A stretch of DNA of 64,000 bases from JASHVB01 sp963762885 (GTDB lineage: Bacteria; Pseudomonadota; Alphaproteobacteria; Acetobacterales; Acetobacteraceae). Of this stretch, positions 9,857 to 19,251 are shown piece after piece. The notes beneath the pieces were generated by a model that searched no databases, was not told the origin of the DNA, and saw only the letters and a program-made list of their open reading frames with translations. The stretch covers positions 1 through 64,000 of the forward strand of contig CAVXNH010000100.1 in assembly GCA_963762885.1 (NCBI GenBank). The letters run 5' to 3'. Numbering within the stretch: position 1 is the stretch's first letter; every line of letters starts with the position of its first letter. The position numbers and the translations under genes were made by a program.

Positions 9857-11974
9857 CTACCCCGTCACGATCTCGCTGAAGTCGGCGATGCCGGAGAAGC
9901 TGCGCAGGACTTCGTCGATCAGGCCCAGATTCGCGCCGCGAATCTTCTCGTCGGGATCGAGCACCATCACCTTGTCGAAGAACGCGTCGACCGCTGGGCC
10001 GCAGCGTGGCGATCAGCGCCAGGCCTCGCCGTAGGTGCGCTGCTCGCGCAGCTTCGCCACCTGCGGCGCAAGAGCTGCGGCAGCATCGGCAAGCTGCTGC
10101 GCCTCCGGAGCCAGCTTCACGCGCTTCGGCGAGCCAAGCGCGAAGCCCTTTTCTTCGGCCTGGCGCAGAATGTTCTTGATGCGCTTGAAAGCGGCGGAGA
10201 TGGCAGCGAAATCTTCGGAGCCGCGCGCCGCGGTCAGCGCCTCGGCCCGCGCAATGGCGTCGCGCACATCGTCGGCGCCCGCGGCCAGCACGGCATTCAC
10301 CACATCGTAGGCAAAGCCCGCACGTCCTTCAAGATAGAAGTGCAGCCGCTCGCGCGAAAGCGAACGTGCGTTGTCGGAACCTGCTCTCGTCGAGTGTTGC
10401 TTCCTTCTGAACCGCACTGCTCCGGCATAGCTCCAACACATCGCTCAGCGTCAGCGGCAGTTCCGATTCGGCAAGAATCTTCACAATCGCATTCGCGGCG
10501 CGGCGCAGTGCAAATGGATCCTTTGATCCTGTGGGCGCGCTGCCGATACCGAACATCGCCATGATGGTCTGAATGCGGTCGGCGAGGCCGAGCAACTGGC
10601 CTTCCACGGTCGCAGGAATCGCATCTTCGATCGAGGCCGGCGTGTACTGGTCATAGATGCGTCGCTTGCGACTGTTCTCGCCTAGTCCCTGCGCCCGCGC
10701 GTAAAGTCCGCCGATGATGCCCTGCAGTTCGGTGAACTCTTTCACTAATTCGGTGGTCAGGTCGGTCTTGGCAAACTTCGCGGCCTTCAGCAAGCCGCTA
10801 TCGTCGAATCACGCTCGCAGTCTTAAGACACTTGCGTGCCAGCGCGCTCGGCTACCGCAAGGTTCTGCTCCGTCTTCCAGTAGTAGCTGCCCAACTCCTT
10901 CTGGAAGGTTACGTTCTTCAGGCTCTCCACGCGATCGGCCAGCGGCGTCTTCTGGTCGAAGTCCCAGAAGAACCGCGCATCCTTGAATCGCGCGCGCAAC
11001 ACCCGCGCATTGCCGTGGCGAATGATCGCCGCGCCCTCTTGCATCCGCCTGCGTATTCAGCACGGCCAGGAAATGCGGGGCCAGTTTGCCGTTCGCGTCT
11101 TCCACGGCGAAGTATTTCTGGTGGTCGCGCATCACGGTCACCAGAACCTCTTCAGGCAGCGCCAGATATTCTGGCTCAAAATCGCCGAGAATCACGCGTG
11201 GGCCACTCGGTGAGGTGTGTGACTGTTTCGACCAGCGCTTCGTCCTCGCGCCAGCGCGCGCCGGGAACCGTGCGCGTGGCCGCGTCGAGAGCTTTGCGTA
11301 TGATCTGCCTGCGCTCGGCCACATCGACAACCACGCTGGCCGCGCGCAGAGCTTCGACGTAACTCTTAGCCGAAGGTAAAGCACGGAGTGCCCGTGCAGA
11401 ACGCGATGGCCGCGGCTGGCGTTTCCGGCCGCGATGCCCGCGATCTCCAGCGGGACGATTTCCGAGTCCATGCAGCGCCACAACCCAGCGCACCGGCCGC
11501 ACAAACCGCTCCGGCTTGCCTGCGCGCCAGTACATGTTCTTGGCCCAGTAAATCGCCAGAACTTCCTTGGGCAGTTCAGCGGCAAGGATCTCCTTCGCCG
11601 TCCGGCCCGGCCGTTTCACCGTCGCGCCCACGTACTCGCCCTTGGGCGTTTCCACTTTTTTCAGATCGCGCAACGGCCACGCCGGCCTTCTTGGCAAAGG
11701 CCTGCGCTGCGGCGGTCGGCGCGCCGTCTTTGAAGGCAACCTTCCACGAGGGGCCGGTCAACTGCTCTTCGGTATCGGCCTGCCTGGCCAGCACGCCCTC
11801 GGCCAGCACGGCTAGCCGCCGCGGCGTGGAATAGGTCGTGCACTTTGCCTCAGGCGCAAGCAGCCGCTCGCGCGTCAGCAGATCGTTGACCCGCTTGCCC
11901 AGCTCGGCCTCGGCCCCGGCAATCATCCGCGCCGGAACCTCTTCGAGCCCGATTTCAAGTAAAAAGTCAGACAT
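9857..11974 (-). CDS. glyS: Glycyl-tRNA synthetase beta subunit (frameshifted)
   Basis: Beta chain of the bacterial alpha2beta2 glycyl-tRNA synthetase, which binds and positions tRNA-Gly. The N terminus MSDFLLEIGLEEVPARMI is diagnostic. Further blocks are GEYVGATVKRPGRTAKEIL, PEEVLVTVMRDHQKYFAV near 11130, and the C-terminal FYLEGRAGFAYDVVNAVLAAG near 10310. The stop TAG at 9857-9859 ends ...EIVTG. Frameshifts occur near 11660, 11400, 11210, 11040, 10800, 10390 and 9990; total length of about 706 codons fits the family. It lies directly downstream of glyQ on the same strand. Confidence 0.93.
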
Positions 11975-12033
11975 ATCGATCTTTCTCTCAAGCTTCTAGC
12001 TGCTGGCCTTTTTCGTGCGGCTCAAAGCGAATG

Positions 12034-13075
12034 TTATCTCCTCATCGAAAAGCTCGCAGCGCGTCTGCACGAAAAAGCCGCGCTCCGGGAAACTGAAAGC
12101 TGGCAGCTAGGAGCTGAAGCTAGTAGCTGCTGTTGCGCATAGGCCTTCGCCACGCCCACCGCCAGCGTGCGAATCCGGCCGATCACGCCCACGCGCTCCG
12201 TCACGCTGATCGCCCCGCGCGCGTCAAGAAGATTGAAGAGGTTCGAGCACTTCAGCGCCAGCTCGTACGTGGCCAGCAGCGGGAAGCGGCGCTTCTCTAC
12301 GGCGCTGGCCGTTTCGTTCGCCATCAGCGCGTTGGCCTGCTCCAGCAGCGCCTGCGCCTCGGCCTCGTAGCTGTTGAAGTGCTCCCAAAGCCGGGGCACG
12401 TCGGCCATCTCGAAGTTGTAAACCGAGAACTGCAGCTCCTCGGCCAGGCGCACGTCGCCGTAAGTCACTGCCGCGCCCGTCTCCGGATCGCGCGCCCACA
12501 CGATGTCGTAGATCGAGTCCACATCCTGCAGAAACTGCGCGATGCGCTCCATGCCGTAGGTCAGCTCGGCGCAGATGGGGTCGAGATCGAGCCCGCCGCA
12601 CTGCTGGAAATAGGTGAACTGCGTAATCTCCAGGCCGTCCAGCATCACCTGCCAGCCCACGCCCCACGCGCCGCCCGCGGGCCACTCCCAGTTGTCTTCT
12701 TCGAACTTCAGGTCGTGGTGTTTCAGGTCGATGCCCATGGCTCTCGAGCGATTCGAGATACAGCTCCTGCACGTTGACCGGCGGCGGCTTCAGGATCAGT
12801 TGGAACTGCGTGTGCTTGAAGAGCCGGTTGGGATTTTCGCCGTAGCGGCCGTCGGCGGGCCGGCGCGAGGGCTGCGCGTAGCCCACCCGGTAGGGCTTCG
12901 GCCCCAGCACGCGCAGAAACGTCTCCGGCGCCATGGTGCCCGCGCCCACTTCCACGTCGTAAGGCTGCTGGATCACGCACCCGCGCTCCGCCCAAAAGCC
13001 CTGCAAACGGAACAAAAGCTCCTGGAAGGTGAGGGAGGTGGGTTTTATACGCGATGCGGACTGGGCTGCGGACAC
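12034..13075 (-). CDS. glyQ: Glycyl-tRNA synthetase alpha subunit (one frameshift)
   Basis: Catalytic class II subunit that forms glycyl-adenylate and pairs with GlyS. LTFQELLFRLQGFWAERGCV, then QQPYDVEVGAGTMAPETFLRVL and GENPNRLFKHTQFQLILKP are hallmark GlyQ blocks; after a frameshift near 12735 the second half runs from GIDLKHHDLKFEEDNWEWPA to VGVAKAYAQQQ. No ATG precedes the conserved start; the GTG at 13075 with a gatgagagaga ribosome site is the best start. The last 25 or so codons fall in a repetitive agctagtagctgctg tract. The arrangement glyQ-glyS suggests an operon. Confidence 0.92.
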
Positions 13076-13154
13076 AGGCAAATCTCTCTCATCGGAACTA
13101 AAGATCAATTTTAGCAGTTGGGATGTGCCATCGTGGCAGGACAAGCCTATACTG

Positions 13155-13664
13155 ATGCGCAAGAAACCGCAGCATGCTGCGCGTATTGTATTCACGAATT
13201 ACTGGCTCGCACTGGGCCCGGTTTCGATCCACGCGCAATCTCTCAGAATCGTGAGCCTTCAACCACCCGATTACCCGCCCATTGCAAAGGCGGCGCGAGT
13301 ATGGGGTGAAGTCGATCTGAAGATCACCCTACTTAAGGACGGAACACCCGGAGATGTGCGGGTTGTAGGTGGGCCACCAATGTTGAGGGACGCGGCTCTG
13401 GAAAGCGCGAAAGACTCTAAATTCGAGTCTTTACAAGGCGCTTATGCAGGGGAGCTTTACGAACTCAGGTATAAATTCGTTTTGGAGCTTGTGGATAGCG
13501 ACACGGCGCCCGACTGGTCTTATAAACATGTGGATTATGACGCGAGCACGAACACGATCACGATCTCGGGCAAGGCCCCGGCAGGTCCCATTTGTACTCT
13601 TTACGCAGAATTCCGCGTCAGGTCCGCAAAGTGTCTCTTCCTGTGGAGATGCGGGCTAAAGTAA
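13155..13664 (+). CDS. Exported TonB C-terminal-domain protein
   Basis: Small secreted or periplasmic protein of 169 residues from the ATG at 13155. A short signal-like start (positive MRKK, hydrophobic stretch, then SIHAQ cleavage-like site) is followed by a TonB_C domain: LQPPDYPPIAKAARVWGEVDL, then DGTPGDVRVVGGPPMLRDAA. This fold normally contacts TonB boxes of outer-membrane receptors, but single-domain exported forms without a TonB membrane anchor are common in acidobacteria and have no known role. It sits alone on the plus strand between divergently placed glyQ and recO, and is unbroken. Confidence 0.65.
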   Translation: MRKKPQHAARIVFTNYWLALGPVSIHAQSLRIVSLQPPDYPPIAKAARVWGEVDLKITLLKDGTPGDVRVVGGPPMLRDAALESAKDSKFESLQGAYAGELYELRYKFVLELVDSDTAPDWSYKHVDYDASTNTITISGKAPAGPICTLYAEFRVRSAKCLFLWRCGLK

Positions 13665-13688
13665 CCCTTTCCCGTACTTCCCAATTCC

Positions 13689-14433
13689 TCACCCGCCCAG
13701 CCGCGCCAGCGCCTCCGCGCTTTTGAGCTTCCGCTCCAGATGCCGCTCCAGCGTTTGCAGTGTGAACCGCCGCAGATCCTGCCCGCGGCGGCGGGGCCAC
13801 GGTTCGGCGGTAAAGGCCGAGGCGGGCGCGCGCAACATGCGCTGCGCCAATTGCCAGGAATCGGCCGAGAGATCGTTCGCCGTGCCATTGCTGTGCAGCC
13901 CGCAGAACAGCCCGTCTGTGTAGCTGCTGAACGAGACCTCCTCCGCGTGCAACCCCTCGCCGCAGACGATGCAGCGGCCGATGTCGGGCAGCAGGCCCAT
14001 CAGGCGCGTCATCCACAGCGAGAAATAGGTGAGCGGCATCCACGGTTGCTCGCGCTGTTGTTTGTTCGAGCACCGACACAAGCAGCCGGAAGACCGTCTC
14101 CTGCGGATCGTGCTCCGGTAGCGCCTCGTCAATGACTTCGGCGAAGAAGCTGAGCACGGCCATGCGCGCGTGGTCCACGGGTGCCGAAAGCGGCGAGCGC
14201 AGAATCTCCAACTGGTCCAGGCGGACCAGTTCCTGCCGCGGCCGCTCGGCAAACCAGGCGCGGGCCAGGGTCATAGGCTCCAGCGCGCCGCCAAAGCGTT
14301 TGCGGCTCTTGAGCGCCGCCTTGGCCACGCCCTTCATCCGTCCATAATCGCGAGTAAAAAAGCTCACGATCAGGTCGGCCTCACGCACCGGCCAGGTGCG
14401 CAGAACCACCGCTTCTGAGGTGAGCACGCTCAT
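13689..14433 (-). CDS. recO: DNA repair protein RecO (frameshifted)
   Basis: Recombination mediator that, with RecR, loads RecA on SSB-coated DNA. The N-terminal OB fold is clear (SEAVVLRTWPVREADLIVSF, then TRDYGRMKGVAKAALKS). The C-terminal half carries the zinc-finger-like CIVCGEGL...GLFCGLH segment and ends LQTLERHLERKLKSAEALARL. A frameshift near 14050 separates the halves. Length of about 247 codons is typical. It lies upstream of glyQ on the same strand with the TonB_C gene between them on the other strand. Confidence 0.88.
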
Positions 14434-14558
14434 GCATCTTCATCATCGCACTGGTGCGGCGCCCGATTGCGCTCGCAGACACAACCGCGCGTCCCGCTTG
14501 AGGCAGGATGCGCGTTGAGAGAAGGCTCGAATTATTCGGGGTGATGCGACGCCGTCGT

Positions 14559-14819
14559 CTAGCGGCCGAAGTGCTTGGCGTTCTTCTCGGTAAAGTGGGC
14601 CCACTTCTCCGGCAGGTCGTCCTGCGCGAAGATGGCCGAGACCGGGCAGACCGGGACGCAGGCGCCGCAGTCGATGCACTCGACCGGGTCGATGAACAAC
14701 TGATCGGCCTCGCCGTGACCGGCTTCATCTTTCTTGGGGTGGATGCAATCGACAGGACAAGCGTCTACGCAGGCGGTGTCCTTGGTGCCGATACAGGGTT
14801 CTGCAATGACGTATGCCAT
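14559..14819 (-). CDS. Ferredoxin, 7Fe/8Fe type
   Basis: Small soluble electron carrier, 86 residues, intact. The first cysteine block is CIGTKDTACVDACPVDC, where one cysteine of the usual set is absent, as in 3Fe-4S/4Fe-4S (FdxA-like) ferredoxins; the second block CIDCGACVPVCP is a canonical 4Fe-4S motif. The start MAYVIAEPCIGTKDTAC fits the family. The redox partner is not evident from the neighbours (recO and an inositol-monophosphatase-family gene). Confidence 0.88.
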   Translation of the reverse strand: MAYVIAEPCIGTKDTACVDACPVDCIHPKKDEAGHGEADQLFIDPVECIDCGACVPVCPVSAIFAQDDLPEKWAHFTEKNAKHFGR

Positions 14820-14972
14820 CTCTGCACTCTCCGGGGAATTCGTGCGGCCTCGCGAGCGAGTTCCGCTTTGAACTTCACGACGCTGATAGTAGCATACGGC
14901 CCCACGGGCTGACTTGCACGCCTGGCAGCCGCGTTTTGCCATGCGGGAACGGAACAAGGCAGGGAACAGAGA

Positions 14973-15923
14973 TCAGAGATCAGGTTCTTCCCTGACGGAA
15001 GCTGCCTTATGCTCTTTCCTTCCGATTCTGCGGCGCGGGCGCGGGCAAACTCCTCGGGCGTGGGGATGGGCGAGAGATTGCGTCCGGCGAACATATCGCT
15101 GAAAAAGCCCGATCAGCTCCTCGTGGATCAGTCCGTTTGACGCCAGAACCTCTTCGCTGTCGAGCCGAAAATCCCGCCCGGCGAAGTCCGTCACGCGCCC
15201 GCCTGCCTCCTCCACCAGCAAGATCCCGGCAGCCGTGTCCCAGGGATTCAGATTGAACTCCCAAAACCCGTCCATGCGGCCGCAGGCCACATACGCCAGG
15301 TCGAGCGCGGCCGAGCCTGCCCGCCGCACGCCGTGCGAGCGCAGTGTGAACTCCTGGTAGAAGTGAATGTTGGGACTGGCATGGCGCTTGCGGCTGGGAA
15401 AGCCGGTTGCCAGCAGCGATTCGGCCAGATGCCCGATGCGAGAGACCCTCACCGGTTTGCCGTTCAGCGTGGCGCCGCGCCCACGCTCGGCGGTAAACAG
15501 CTCGTCGCGCATAGGATCGTAGATGACCGCGGCCACCAGGGTTCCGTCGTCTTCCGGTTTCAGTGCCGGCGGGGCGGTGTTCCAGTCCCATCGAAACGCA
15601 GAACTGCGGGAATCCGTGGGCGAAGTTGGTGGTGCCGTCCAGCGGGTCGACGTACCAGCGGAACTCGCCATCCATCCGTTCGCGCGTGCCCTCTTCGCCA
15701 TAGATGCCGTGCTCTGGGAAGGCCTCGCCCAGGCGGCTGCGGATAAGCTTTTCCACCGGTGCGGTCGGCTACGGTCACCAGATCCACGTCGCCCTTGTAC
15801 TCGGTCTCAACGCCTTGGGCGAAGTACTCGCGCAGGCGCGCGCCCGCCTCGCGCGCAATCTCTGCGGCCTTGGGAACGTAAACGAAATCGGCTGCGATCG
15901 CAGGTCTCCGCCCGACCGCTCAC
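14973..15923 (-). CDS. Inositol monophosphatase family protein (SuhB-like), frameshifted
   Basis: Mg2+-dependent phosphatase of the FIG/IMPase superfamily. Metal-binding motifs are visible: GIYGEEGTR (about 15700) and WYVDPLDGTTNFAHGFP (about 15650), then the second motif NPWDTAAGILLVEEAGG near 15240. The most likely start is the GTG at 15923, overlapping the stop of the hfq-like gene as GTGA, with a frameshift just after it. Further shifts occur near 15755, 15590 and possibly at the very C terminus, so the true end could lie a little downstream of 14973. Substrate (inositol phosphate, FBP or PAP) is not decided by the sequence. Confidence 0.82.
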
Positions 15924-16230
15924 AGTCCCGCCTCGTTCGGACGCCGGCGCGTCCACGGTCTCATAACGCACCGTCCTGCGCCGGCCTGCTTCGCTGATGG
16001 TGCGGATCTGGTTCTTGTAGATGAAGAGATTAGGCTGGCCTTCGCGCGTCAGGCGCAGCATGGAGTCGTCAAAGTACTCGATCCAGCCGCGCACTGTCTC
16101 GCCGTCGCGCAGTTTGATGGAGACAATCACCTGGCGCTCGCTGAGAGAGCGCAGGTAGAGGCCCTCCTGGCCGGTTTCGCCCGGCGGAGGCGTCTTGGAG
16201 CGGCGGCGTGAAGATAGTGGGAGAGGTCAT
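15920..16230 (-). CDS. hfq: Hfq-like Sm RNA chaperone (frameshifted)
   Basis: RNA-binding hexameric chaperone for small RNA-mRNA pairing. Sm1 is seen in LRDGETVRGWIEYFDDSMLRL and Sm2 in PNLFIYKNQIRTISE. The Sm2 Lys-His pair of classical Hfq is Lys-Asn here, so RNA contacts at the proximal face may differ. Reading from the ATG at 16230 (MTSPTIFTPPLQDA) needs one single-base correction near 16190 to join ETGQEGLYLRSLSERQVIVS. A second near 15930 would end the gene at a TGA overlapping the next start. It is followed by the phosphatase gene in an apparent operon. Confidence 0.78.
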
Positions 16231-16358
16231 GGTGCCATTTTAGATGCAGTTTGGCGGGTGCGGCTGCAGGCCGGGAAAATGTACGGAAATCGCTTCGCTC
16301 GGCGAGGCCGCGCTGGGCATTGGTTCTCCGCCGAGTTTCCCGTCAGCAAGAGTTTCTC

Positions 16359-17244
16359 TCAGTTCTTCTTCACCGGCGAGTCGGCGTAGTATCCGGTCTT
16401 GTTGCGGATATTGAACTCGTCGGCTGCGGCGCGGGGAATCGTAATCGTGACGCGATGAAAGTCCGTGCCGGGCACCTGATGTTGAGGGTAGTAGCCGATG
16501 AGATATTGCGTGCGCAGATCGTCGCTGACCCTGGCAAAGGCTTTGTCCAGCCCGCCGTCGCTCACGTAGAAATACTTGCCGCCGGTCTGCTCGGAGATGG
16601 TGATGAGCGCATGCTCGCCGCCCAGGTCGCGGCCGGCGCTGGCCTCGATGGGCACGTCGATGAGCGAGTAGATCATGACTTCATTGCGCAGGGCGGCCTC
16701 GAGGGCCTGCGCGTAGGTGGAGTTTTTGGCGGTATCGTCTCCATCGGAGACAATCACCAGTACCTTGCGCCCCTGTTTTCCGCCCAGCATCGCGGAGCCC
16801 TGGCAGATAGCGTCGTAGACTGCGGTAGCCCAATCGGCGCTGGAGGTGGTCGAGCCGATGTTCAATGGCCGACACTTTGTTGGTGAACGGGCCGCGAGCC
16901 CGCACGTCGGTGGCAAACTGGAGTACGCTCATCTGGTCCTGCGGCCGCAGAATCGCGTGTGCAAACCGCTTGGCTGCGCCGGCCTCTTCGCTCATATCCT
17001 TATGCACGCTGCCCGATGTGTCGATGGCGAGGGTCAGATTCAGCGGCAGTTCCGATTGCCGCTCGAAGATCGCAGATCTTTGCGGGCGGCCATCTTCGAA
17101 GACGGCAAAGTCGTCGCGCGTGAGCCCGCCCACAATGGCGCCGTTCTGGTCCGTGACGTTGACGAAGATGTTCACGAGCTTTACATCCACGTGGAACGTG
17201 GTCGTCTCTTGCGCAGCGAGCGTGAGAGGCGCCAGTGCCAGCAT
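16359..17244 (-). CDS. VWFA-related acidobacterial protein (frameshifted)
   Basis: Exported von Willebrand factor A domain protein of a family expanded in Acidobacteriota. The N-terminal segment (TTFHVDVKLVNIFVNVTDQN, GLTRDDFAVFEDGRPQ) is followed by a MIDAS motif DTSGSV and metal-coordinating downstream parts (VLVIVSDGDDTAKNSTY, EQTGGKYFYVSD). It ends ...YYADSPVKKN at 16359. The ATG at 17244 gives a short hydrophobic leader (MLALAPLTLAAQE); an earlier ATG at 17302 would add a signal sequence if a frameshift is assumed. One clear frameshift lies near 16850. A probable role is protein-protein contact at the cell surface; the partner is unknown. Confidence 0.8.
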
Positions 17245-17299
17245 GCAGCGCCCAGGCCGGCGCGCCCGCAGATGCCGCAAAAAGCCATGGAGCCAGGCT

Positions 17300-18058
17300 T
17301 CATACGGGGCCCTCCGCACGATCAACAGCCAATCCTTCAGGGAACGGGTCGCCGGGCGCCCACACCGCGCCGTCCACAAAGGTCTCTCTCTTCCAGATGG
17401 GAACCGACTTCTTGAGTGTGTCGATGAGCCAGCGGCAGGCCTCAAAGGCCGCGGAGCGATGCGCCGAGGCCACCACAATCAGGATGCTGGTCTCGCCGAT
17501 CTCCAGGCGGCCCAGGCGATGAACGATCGTGACCTGGCGGACGCCGAAGCGGCCGTGGGCCTGATTGGCCAGCTCCCGCATCTGCCGGACGGCCATCTCT
17601 TCATAGGCCTCGTAGTCCAGATGGAGGGTCCGGCGCCCGCGCGACTCGTTGCGCACGATGCCGTCAAAGACCACAACTGCGCCATCTTCGCCACGCTTGG
17701 CCGCGGCCACGAGCTTCTCCGCATCGATGCGTTCGCGGGTCAGGGCCACATGGACACTTTCCCCGCCGCCGCTCTCGTCCAAAGCATTCGCCGTGCGCGC
17801 AGCACCGCCGCCCGAGACGGGAGGCAGAAGCCCCACTTCATCGCCGTCGTGCAGAATGTGCGTGGCCTGGGCGTACTCGGCGTTGACGCTTACCGCAATG
17901 CCGCGCAAGCCATTCGCCGGCGCGCGCGCGGGCAACCTTGCGCGCATGCGTTCAAGCAGTTCTGCCACTGAAGCGCCATCCGGCAGTTCGACTGTGGCGG
18001 CTGAGGAGCCCAGCCAGTCTTTCAACACCCCAAACGGGATCACTTGCACATGCATCAT
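17300..18058 (-). CDS. Fused molybdopterin synthase, MoaD-MoaE
   Basis: Both subunits of molybdopterin synthase in one 252-residue chain, intact. Residues about 1-85 are the MoaD beta-grasp domain ending in VSGGGAAR, where the Gly-Gly that carries the thiocarboxylate is internal. Residues about 105-252 are MoaE (GAVVVFDGIVRNESRGR, LDYEAYEEMAVRQM, VASAHRSAAFEACRWLID, PIWKRETF). The enzyme converts precursor Z (cPMP) to molybdopterin. Because MoaD must expose a free C-terminal glycine, cleavage after the GG is expected; MoaX of mycobacteria is a known similar case. No other moa genes are in view. Confidence 0.92.
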   Translation of the reverse strand: MMHVQVIPFGVLKDWLGSSAATVELPDGASVAELLERMRARLPARAPANGLRGIAVSVNAEYAQATHILHDGDEVGLLPPVSGGGAARTANALDESGGGESVHVALTRERIDAEKLVAAAKRGEDGAVVVFDGIVRNESRGRRTLHLDYEAYEEMAVRQMRELANQAHGRFGVRQVTIVHRLGRLEIGETSILIVVASAHRSAAFEACRWLIDTLKKSVPIWKRETFVDGAVWAPGDPFPEGLAVDRAEGPV

Positions 18059-18059
18059 T

Positions 18060-18762
18060 CGAAAAGAATACCGCCTGTCGGTTAGACGTGGCAGGCGGCG
18101 GATCGGGCGGCAGGTGCCAGGGCGATGCGCCGAATGCGGCGTCTAAACCAGTCGTGTACAGGAAGCCGGTGGGCGTTCCCCAGAGGTTGCGCGCGCGATC
18201 TTCATAAAAGATGCTGAACTCGATGCCGGAAAGGATCGTAGTCGAAGAGGGGGACGCGATCGAAGGTGTAGTCGGCCGCGCACGGAGTACTCGTCGCCGC
18301 TGCAATCCACCATCAATGTTTCGCTGTCCGACAGCCGCTCCGGATGGGTAAGGAGCATGCAACCGAAGGCAAAGACGCCCAGGCCAAATTCATTGCCGGC
18401 CATGGCCGCGCGGGTGCGGCGCGCAGAAGAACCGCGATGCAGCATGCCGGCCTGCGCGGCGAGGACCAAGATGTCGTTTCCCTGCCTGTTGATCGGCCAG
18501 AATCTCTTCTGCCAGCTTGGAGCGCTCGGTCTGGCGCAGGTACTTCTCGTCCGAGGCGTGCCAATAATGCGATTTGAAAACCGGCGCCGGGAGGCCAGAA
18601 CGTCCAAGCAGCATCTCGACGGCCTCGTTGTACGTGGGCGCCAGAGCCTGCCAGCGGGGAATGGCGAACCAGCCTTCGGCGCTCATCGGGCAGTGGACAG
18701 CTGCGCCAAGCTTCTCCTGGCAAGTGCCCAGGGCTAGGAAACATCTTCCTGAGTTCTGTCAC
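18060..18762 (-). CDS. Hypothetical protein (frameshifted)
   Basis: Unrecognised soluble protein of roughly 230 codons upstream of the MoaD-MoaE gene on the same strand. It reads MTELRKMF..., GWFAIPRWQALAPTYNEAVE, SHYWHASDEKYLRQTERSKL, GLGVFAFGCMLLTHPERLSD and FSIFYEDRARNLWGTPTGFL across several frames. There is no signal peptide or membrane helix. Frameshifts near 18690, 18480, 18290 and 18220 prevent a full reading, and the exact end is unclear. Function unknown. Confidence 0.5.
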
Positions 18763-19197
18763 CTGGCGCCTCTACCGGCCGCACGCGATAAGTGGGAGGA
18801 TAGAGCGCGATTCGAACCCACTTCTTCGTCCTCAAATTTATCGCTTACCGTGTGGCGCTGGATCGATCTCCGCCATCGCGCTTGGCTCACCTCGACACTT
18901 CAGATTCTGCTGCCCACCTTCGAGAACGGCCTGAGCGCTTTGCCGGTCGAGTTGCTCAATGGCCGTCGTGATACGCGCTCGCGACAGCTTCGCCAAGGCA
19001 CTCCTGAAGCACGCCTGATTTTGCTGGTCGGTGGTGTTTCCGGAGAGCATGCAGCGGAATCGATCGTGTGAGCTGTGAGCCGCCATGGTCCTGCTCTTGA
19101 CCGCTGCTTTGGCGCGTGCGTCCTGCCTGCTTTATCGCGGGCAGAATCGGGCGATATGTGTCTAATAGCGATCCACCGTTTGCGGCTATCGCACAAA

Positions 19198-19231
19198 TAA
19201 AAAGAGGCCGGCAGCTGGCGCCGGCCCTTTC
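19198..19231 (-). terminator. Rho-independent terminator of lon
   Basis: On the minus strand GGCCGGC, loop gccagct, GCCGGCC, then TCTTTTT. It lies about 20 bases after the inferred lon stop codon. Confidence 0.85.
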
Positions 19232-19251
19232 TGAGTCGCCGCAGCAAGCGC

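Noticed and set aside
18805..18840. A T-loop-like string (gggttcgaatcgcgc on the minus strand) suggesting a tRNA downstream of the hypothetical gene.
   Set aside because: The T stem does not pair (gtggg against gcgc) and no matching acceptor, D or anticodon arm is found within 90 bases.
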